NCBI GenBank assembly: GCA_964607765.1
Contig: CAZSNT010000250.1
Location: 1 to 11,205, forward strand
Length of the DNA stretch: 11,205 nt
DNA from: CAZSNT01 sp964607765
Lineage (GTDB): Bacteria; Verrucomicrobiota; Lentisphaeria; Oligosphaerales; JABHEG01
Reading direction: 5' to 3'
The position numbers and the translations under genes are program-made. Every line of letters begins with the position of its first letter. Position 1 is the first letter of the stretch. Of the stretch, positions 6,980 through 11,205 are shown in pieces. The notes under the pieces were generated by a model that was not told the origin of the DNA, ran no database searches, and saw only the letters and a program-made list of their open reading frames with translations.

Positions 6980-8446
6980 ATGGTCCGCATTTCCAGTCTC
7001 TGTCGCCGTCGTTCCGTGCATGATTTCTGTCGAACCACGGCTCTGCGGTCTGTCCGCTTTGCCGTTGGTCTTGCTCTCGTCGGCGTGTTGGCGGGAGCTG
7101 CCCCGGCGCGCGTGTTGCTGATCGCGGGCCCGGACAGTCACGGGTGGGGTGCGCACGAGCACAAAGCCGGGTGCGACCTGCTGGCGGCTGCGCTGAATGT
7201 GTCCGGGCTGCCGCTGACCGCGACGGTGCACGGCGAGACCTGGCCCGCAGACGCCGGTGCGTTCGACGGGGTCAAGGCCGTGGTTCTGTACGGCGACGGG
7301 GGCGGCAAGAATCTGCTCAACGACCACATCGACGAGCTTGCCGGACTGATGGCGGAGGGGGTCGGGTTCGTCTGCCTGCACTACGCGCTGGAAGTGGACA
7401 AGGCAACGTTCGGCCCGAAGCTGCTTGGCCTGCTGGGCGGCTACTTCGAGGCGAACTGGTCGGTGAATCCGATGTGGACGCCTGACCCGATTCGACTGGC
7501 GAACCACCCGATCACGCGCGGCGTGTCGAGTTTCGCGCTCCGCGAGGAGTGGTACTACCACATGCGGTTCAGGCCGGAGATGAAAGGAGTCACACCGATC
7601 CTCTCCGCGTTGCCATCGGCCGACATGCTCGGGGCCGAAGATGGACCGCGCAGCGGCAACCCGGCGCTGCGCGAGGCGTTACGCAAGGGCGAGTGGCAGC
7701 ACATGGCGTGGGCCACGGAGAACGAGAACGGCTCGCGCGCGTTCGGGTTCACAGGCGGCCATTTCCACGCGAGCTGGGCGCATGACGACTACCGGCGCCT
7801 GGTGCTGAACGCCATTGTGTGGGCGGCGGGTGTGGGTGTTCCCGAGGCCGGGGTCGCGTCCGCCGCACCCGTGATTCTGCGGTACAAGACACTGCTGGCC
7901 GCTGTGTCGAAAGGGGACGCTGAGGACGTGATTCGGCACATCGGCAAAGGCGCGGATGTCAACGCGGCGAACAAGGTCGGCTGGACCCCGCTGCACTACG
8001 CCGCGGTGCGTAACAAGGCCGGGGCCGCGGACGCGTTGCTGAAGCACGGTGCAAACGTGGATGCGGTGACGTCGAAGAAGGTCTCGAGCCTGCACTTCTG
8101 CGCTCAGCGCAGTTACGTAGACACGGCTAAGGTCCTGATCAAGCACGGTGCGAACCTGGGGCTCGGGGACGTGGACGGTTGGACGCCGCTGCACTTTGCG
8201 GCAGCGAAGGATAATCTTGAGATTGCCAAACTGCTGCTGGACAGCGGTGCGGACGTGAACGCGGTGAGCACGCGCGGCGGCACGCCGCTGCACGAGGGCG
8301 CCGCGAGCGCGGGGGAAGCGGTAATGCGCCTTCTGCTGGAGCGCGGGGCGAAGAAAGAAACGAAAGCTCAGAACGGCAAGACAGCTCTGGACTACGCCAT
8401 TGAGCTCGAGAACAAGGCCGCGGAGGACGTGTTGCGCGGCGAGTGA
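6980..8446 (+). CDS. Secreted ThuA-like domain protein with C-terminal ankyrin repeats
   Basis: The 488-residue protein joins two domain types. Residues 1-43 form a long, basic export signal: an Arg-rich n-region followed by FAVGLALVGVLAGAAPA, cleavage probably after A41 or A43. Residues 44 to about 288 are a ThuA-like domain (trehalose-utilisation family, a class I glutamine-amidotransferase-like fold of poorly known activity). It shows the segments typical of the planctomycete/verrucomicrobial version: SHGWGAHEHKAGC, VVLYGDGGG, VCLHYALEV, GGYFEANWSVNP, HPITRGV, EWYYHMRF, GNPALRE and FGFTGGHFHASW. A short linker leads to about six ankyrin repeats (about 303-488), starting near residues 303, 334, 367, 400, 433 and 466. 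Repeats 2 and 4 carry the canonical GWTPLH and the others are divergent or capping. Ankyrins bind proteins, so the tail probably scaffolds a periplasmic or surface partner. It is the first gene of an operon with a rhamnosidase 12 nt downstream, suggesting a role in sugar or glycoside processing. The domain calls are firm; the reaction is unknown. Confidence 0.95.
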   Translation: MVRISSLCRRRSVHDFCRTTALRSVRFAVGLALVGVLAGAAPARVLLIAGPDSHGWGAHEHKAGCDLLAAALNVSGLPLTATVHGETWPADAGAFDGVKAVVLYGDGGGKNLLNDHIDELAGLMAEGVGFVCLHYALEVDKATFGPKLLGLLGGYFEANWSVNPMWTPDPIRLANHPITRGVSSFALREEWYYHMRFRPEMKGVTPILSALPSADMLGAEDGPRSGNPALREALRKGEWQHMAWATENENGSRAFGFTGGHFHASWAHDDYRRLVLNAIVWAAGVGVPEAGVASAAPVILRYKTLLAAVSKGDAEDVIRHIGKGADVNAANKVGWTPLHYAAVRNKAGAADALLKHGANVDAVTSKKVSSLHFCAQRSYVDTAKVLIKHGANLGLGDVDGWTPLHFAAAKDNLEIAKLLLDSGADVNAVSTRGGTPLHEGAASAGEAVMRLLLERGAKKETKAQNGKTALDYAIELENKAAEDVLRGE

Positions 8447-8458
8447 AAGGCGCGGCTG

Positions 8459-10693
8459 ATGATGACGGTGGCAATGGCTGTGGCCCTGGTGTCGGGGACT
8501 GTGGCGTCTGCGCGTCCACACGGCTTGCTGTGCGAGCTGATGGCGCGTCCTGAGCTGACTGAGATCCGTGACCCAACTCCCGGTTTCTTCTGGATCGTCC
8601 CCGCTCTGGAGCCGCGTGATCGGCAGACCGCATACCACGTGCAGGTGGCCTCGAGTGAGGCCGGGCTGGGGGAGGGGGCCGCCGACATGTGGGATTCGGG
8701 AAAGGTGACCAGCGCCCACAGCGTTGGTGTGACGTATGCCGGGCTGCCTCTCGAGGCGCAACAGTCATACTGGTGGCGCGTGCGCACGTGGAGCCGGAAC
8801 GGTCTCCCCAGCGAGTGGTCGGACGCTCAGCGTTTCCGCACGGGGCCTCGGCTGGGCGAGGGGATCGGCAAGGGCGAACGGTTCTCCACGCCGCAATATC
8901 CACTGCAGCAGGCCGTGGTTCGACCCGTGCGTGTCGCGGGGCGCGGCGACGGTCGTTTTTTCGTGGACTTCGGGCGCGCGGCGTTCGGCACGGTGGAGTT
9001 GACCGTGACGGCAGGGGAGGCGGGTCCGCAGCTCACTGTGCATCTTGGCGAGTGCCTGAACTCGAAGGGCGGCGTTCATCGGCGTCCGGCCGGTACGATT
9101 CGGTACCGTCGTCTGCGCGTTCCCCTCAAGGCGGGACGGCACACATACCGGCTGGTCATTCCCCCCGACCGCAGGAACACCGGTCGCGCCGCTATCCGAA
9201 TGCCCCGGGACGTGGGCGAGGTCTTCCCATTCCGTTACTGCGAAGTTGAGGGGTGTCCGTCCGAGCTGGACGCGGACACTGTCCGGCAGGTTGCGGTGCA
9301 CTATCCGTTCGACGACCAGGCGGCTCGGTTCGAGTCGAACGATACCGTGCTCAACCGTGTCTGGGAACTGTGCAAATACAGCATCAAGGCGACGAGTTTC
9401 TGCGGTGTGTACGTGGACGGTGATCGGGAGCGGATTCCCTACGAAGGCGACGCGTACCTGAACCAGCTCAGCCATTACTGCGTGGATCGTGAGTTCACCC
9501 TTGCCCGGTACACGCACGAGTATCTGGTCCAGTACCCGACGTGGCCCACCGAGTGGCTTCTGCACTCCGTGTTGATGGCTTGGGTTGACTACCTGTACAC
9601 GGGTGATGCGGATTCCCTCACGCTGTTCTACGAGGACCTGTGCGCGAAGACCCTGATCGCGCTGTCCCGCGAGGACGGCCTGATCAGCACGCAAAGCCGC
9701 AAGGCACCCGCGGACTTGGTCAAAGCCCTGCATCTGGACCATCCACGCTTCATCTTCAAGCAGGGGCCAAGGGACTTGGTGGACTGGCCGCCCGGCTCGT
9801 TCACCAAAGGTGGGCAAGGCGAGCGGGACGGCCACGAGATGCGACCGGTCAACACGGTTGTGAACGCGTTCCACTACCGTGCGGTCGAGCTCATGTCCCG
9901 GATGGCTTCCGCCCTGGGCAAGTCGGAGGATGCAGCGCGGTTCAAGGCACAGGCCACGCGTGTACGGGACACGATGAACGCGAAGCTGTTCGATGCCCGG
10001 CGTGGTGTCTACATTGACGGCGAGGGCTCGGGCCATGCGTCGCTGCACTCGAACATGCTGCCGCTCGCGTTCGGCATCGTGCCGTCGGAGAGGGTCGCGG
10101 GCGTGGCGGCGTTTGTGAAGTCTCGCGGCATGGCCTGCAGTGTGTACGGCGCGCAGTACCTGCTGGAAGCTCTCTACCACGCGGGGGAAGCCGAACACGC
10201 GCTTGCGTTGATGACCGCCGAGCACGACAGGAGCTGGTGGAACATGATCCAGGTGGGGTCCACCGTGACGCTTGAGGCTTGGGACTGGAAGTACAAGAAC
10301 AACCTGGACTGGAACCACGCCTGGGGCGCCGCGCCCGCCAACATCATCCCGCGTTGCCTGATGGGCGTGCGGCCGCTCGAGCCGGGCTTCGGGTGTGTGC
10401 TGATCCGTCCGCAACTGGGGAGCCTGCGTCAGGCATCGCTCGACTTGCCTACTGTCCGCGGCACAGTGCACGTGGCGGCAGTGAACCCGCCGGGAAGCGA
10501 GTTCGAACTCACCGTAGCACTCCCCCCGAACATGACCGGCGAGGTGTGGATGCCCGGGCAAATAGACGCGCTTCCCGAGGGCGTGCGCCTGCTCAGGACG
10601 GAGTGCGACGGGCGAGTCTCTGTCTGCGCGATCGAGTCGGGTGAGTACCGGTTGCGCAGCGGCCGGGCACCAGGCCAGAATGAGAAGCGCTGA
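8459..10693 (+). CDS. Secreted GH78-type alpha-L-rhamnosidase
   Basis: This is a probable inverting glycoside hydrolase releasing terminal alpha-L-rhamnose from glycans or plant glycosides outside the cytoplasm. The 744-residue protein begins with a hydrophobic signal ending ASA (residues 1-18) that lacks the usual basic n-region. An Ig/FN3-like domain follows (about 24-130; RQTAYHVQVASSE, DSGKV, YWWRVRTWS), as at the N-terminus of bacterial rhamnosidases. Next are a beta-sandwich (about 160-285; FVDFGRAAFGTVEL), the (alpha/alpha)6 catalytic barrel (about 286-636) and a C-terminal beta-domain (about 637-744; GVRPLEPGFG). The acid region reads V319-D-G-D-R-E324-R-I-P-Y-E-G-D331. E606 (TLEAWDWK) fits the general base and H620 lies in DWNHAWGAAP. 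It is shorter than typical 900-1100-residue members, seemingly missing the galactose-binding-like rhamnosidase N domain. GAAAGG (8445-8450) overlapping the previous stop is its ribosome binding site. GH78 is likely; exact substrate is not. A related (alpha/alpha)6 activity cannot be excluded. Confidence 0.92.
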   Translation: MMTVAMAVALVSGTVASARPHGLLCELMARPELTEIRDPTPGFFWIVPALEPRDRQTAYHVQVASSEAGLGEGAADMWDSGKVTSAHSVGVTYAGLPLEAQQSYWWRVRTWSRNGLPSEWSDAQRFRTGPRLGEGIGKGERFSTPQYPLQQAVVRPVRVAGRGDGRFFVDFGRAAFGTVELTVTAGEAGPQLTVHLGECLNSKGGVHRRPAGTIRYRRLRVPLKAGRHTYRLVIPPDRRNTGRAAIRMPRDVGEVFPFRYCEVEGCPSELDADTVRQVAVHYPFDDQAARFESNDTVLNRVWELCKYSIKATSFCGVYVDGDRERIPYEGDAYLNQLSHYCVDREFTLARYTHEYLVQYPTWPTEWLLHSVLMAWVDYLYTGDADSLTLFYEDLCAKTLIALSREDGLISTQSRKAPADLVKALHLDHPRFIFKQGPRDLVDWPPGSFTKGGQGERDGHEMRPVNTVVNAFHYRAVELMSRMASALGKSEDAARFKAQATRVRDTMNAKLFDARRGVYIDGEGSGHASLHSNMLPLAFGIVPSERVAGVAAFVKSRGMACSVYGAQYLLEALYHAGEAEHALALMTAEHDRSWWNMIQVGSTVTLEAWDWKYKNNLDWNHAWGAAPANIIPRCLMGVRPLEPGFGCVLIRPQLGSLRQASLDLPTVRGTVHVAAVNPPGSEFELTVALPPNMTGEVWMPGQIDALPEGVRLLRTECDGRVSVCAIESGEYRLRSGRAPGQNEKR

Positions 10694-10702
10694 GAGGACA
10701 GC

Positions 10703-11116
10703 ATGACAGGCAAGGACTACATCGCGATCGTGCAGTGCCACCTGGTGAAGCAGCGTTGCTCGGGGTACTTCTGCGAGAAGGCGTTCCATGAGCGTGCGGG
10801 CGGCTTCTCCGACTACCCGCCCGACCGGGCTTACCGCACGCTGTACCTGACCTGCGGCGGGTGCTGCGGCCGGGCACTTCATCGCAAGCTCAGCAACCTG
10901 GTGCGGAAGATCAAGGCCAAAGAGGGGGTGGAGAAGGACAGGATTGTCGTACAGCTGTCCTCCTGCATCACTCGCGACAACACCCACGGCCTGCCCTGCC
11001 CACATCTCGACTACCTCAAGACGCTGATCGGCAAGCTCGGGCTCGACGTGTGCGAGAACACCTCCATCAGCCCCAAAGCCGAAGCACGCCGGCAAGCGGG
11101 TGTCTACAAGCGCTGA
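10703..11116 (+). CDS. CGGC domain-containing small cysteine-rich protein
   Basis: The 137-residue protein has the hallmark of the CGGC-domain family (Pfam CGGC, function unknown, suspected metal or redox binding): C51-G52-G53-C54-C55 in a YLTCGGCCGRALHRK context. Nine cysteines are present (C12, C19, C24, C51, C54, C55, C88, C99, C117), several paired with histidines (C12-H13; C88...H95...C99...H101). The layout, including the opening IAIVQCHLVKQRCSGYFCEKAF and the later SSCITRDNTHGLPCPH, spans the full family length. There is no signal peptide or membrane segment, so it should be cytoplasmic, unlike its two exported operon partners. The start is firm: GAGAGG sits about 5 nt before the ATG and overlaps the rhamnosidase stop, leaving a 9-nt gap and suggesting coupled translation. 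A metal-sensing or redox role is plausible from the cysteines but not shown. Its link to rhamnose metabolism is known only through position. Confidence 0.93.
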   Translation: MTGKDYIAIVQCHLVKQRCSGYFCEKAFHERAGGFSDYPPDRAYRTLYLTCGGCCGRALHRKLSNLVRKIKAKEGVEKDRIVVQLSSCITRDNTHGLPCPHLDYLKTLIGKLGLDVCENTSISPKAEARRQAGVYKR

Positions 11117-11126
11117 CGTGCCGCCG

Positions 11127-11138
11127 GTAACGCGTTAC
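11127..11138. promoter_or_regulatory. Perfect 12-bp palindrome, possible operator
   Basis: GTAACGCGTTAC is a perfect palindrome 10 nt after the CGGC gene stop. Its AA...CG...TT layout recalls operators of LacI-family sugar regulators (GalR-type half-site GTAA), although the central step is GC rather than the commoner CG. It could regulate a gene to the right of the window. The similarity is recalled, not searched. Confidence 0.35.
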
Positions 11139-11156
11139 GTGAGGCGTCCGCCGTAG

Positions 11157-11176
11157 CCCGGCTCTCCCGAGCCGGG
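11157..11176 (+). terminator. GC-rich hairpin, probable transcript end or REP-like element
   Basis: CCCGGCTC (11157-11164) and GAGCCGGG (11169-11176) form a perfect 8-bp stem with the loop TCCC, 40 nt after the CGGC gene. The sequence after it (TGTGTTGCC) has scattered Ts but no run, so it would be a weak Rho-independent terminator. Its form, a G/C stem around CTCTCCCGAG, also resembles dispersed hairpin repeats found between genes in some PVC-group genomes (recalled, unverified). Confidence 0.5.
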
Positions 11177-11205
11177 TGTGTTGCCGTGCCTTCGGATAGA
11201 GCGGA

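Noticed and set aside
8765..11095. Very long open frame (776 codons) on the - strand opposite the rhamnosidase and CGGC genes
   Set aside because: It is antisense to two genes with clear family matches. Its product is His/Arg/Val-rich with no recognisable domain, as expected from the GC-biased third positions of the real genes.

Overview
The window looks like chromosomal DNA from a GC-rich Gram-negative bacterium. The RND efflux pair implies a two-membrane envelope. The gene set, especially a secreted ThuA-like protein of the planctomycete/verrucomicrobial type next to an alpha-L-rhamnosidase, suggests the PVC group (Planctomycetes, Verrucomicrobia, Kiritimatiellota or Lentisphaerae). That placement is inferred from remembered family resemblance; no rRNA or other marker gene is present. 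No tRNA, rRNA, CRISPR array, insertion sequence or phage gene was seen.

Layout: (1) 1-185 is a gene-free left edge with three inverted repeats. One is a perfect 13-bp-stem hairpin at the very start; another sits just before the first ribosome binding site. (2) 186-4847 is a two-gene RND efflux operon on the + strand: a periplasmic adaptor with an unusually long coiled-coil hairpin, then a full-length inner-membrane pump. No outer-membrane channel gene is in the window. (3) 5042-6304 is an MFS transporter on the + strand, probably starting at a GTG. (4) 6327-6707 is a receiver-only response regulator on the - strand, ending 22 bp from the MFS gene. (5) 6708-6979 is a divergent intergenic region that must hold the start signals for the regulator and for the next operon. 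(6) 6980-11116 is a tight + strand operon of three genes: a secreted ThuA-like domain fused to about six ankyrin repeats, a secreted GH78-type alpha-L-rhamnosidase, and a small cysteine-rich CGGC-domain protein. Gaps are 12 and 9 nt. (7) 11117-11205 holds a 12-bp palindrome and a GC-rich hairpin.

The left half reads as export and efflux. The right half reads as a carbohydrate-related exported module whose core activity is probably removal of rhamnose from glycans or glycosides. The most unusual points are the ThuA-ankyrin fusion, its pairing with a short rhamnosidase whose catalytic segment departs from the canonical motif, and the CGGC protein as third member. The orphan receiver protein transcribed away from this operon could be a regulatory partner, but it has no DNA-binding domain and nothing in the sequence proves a link.
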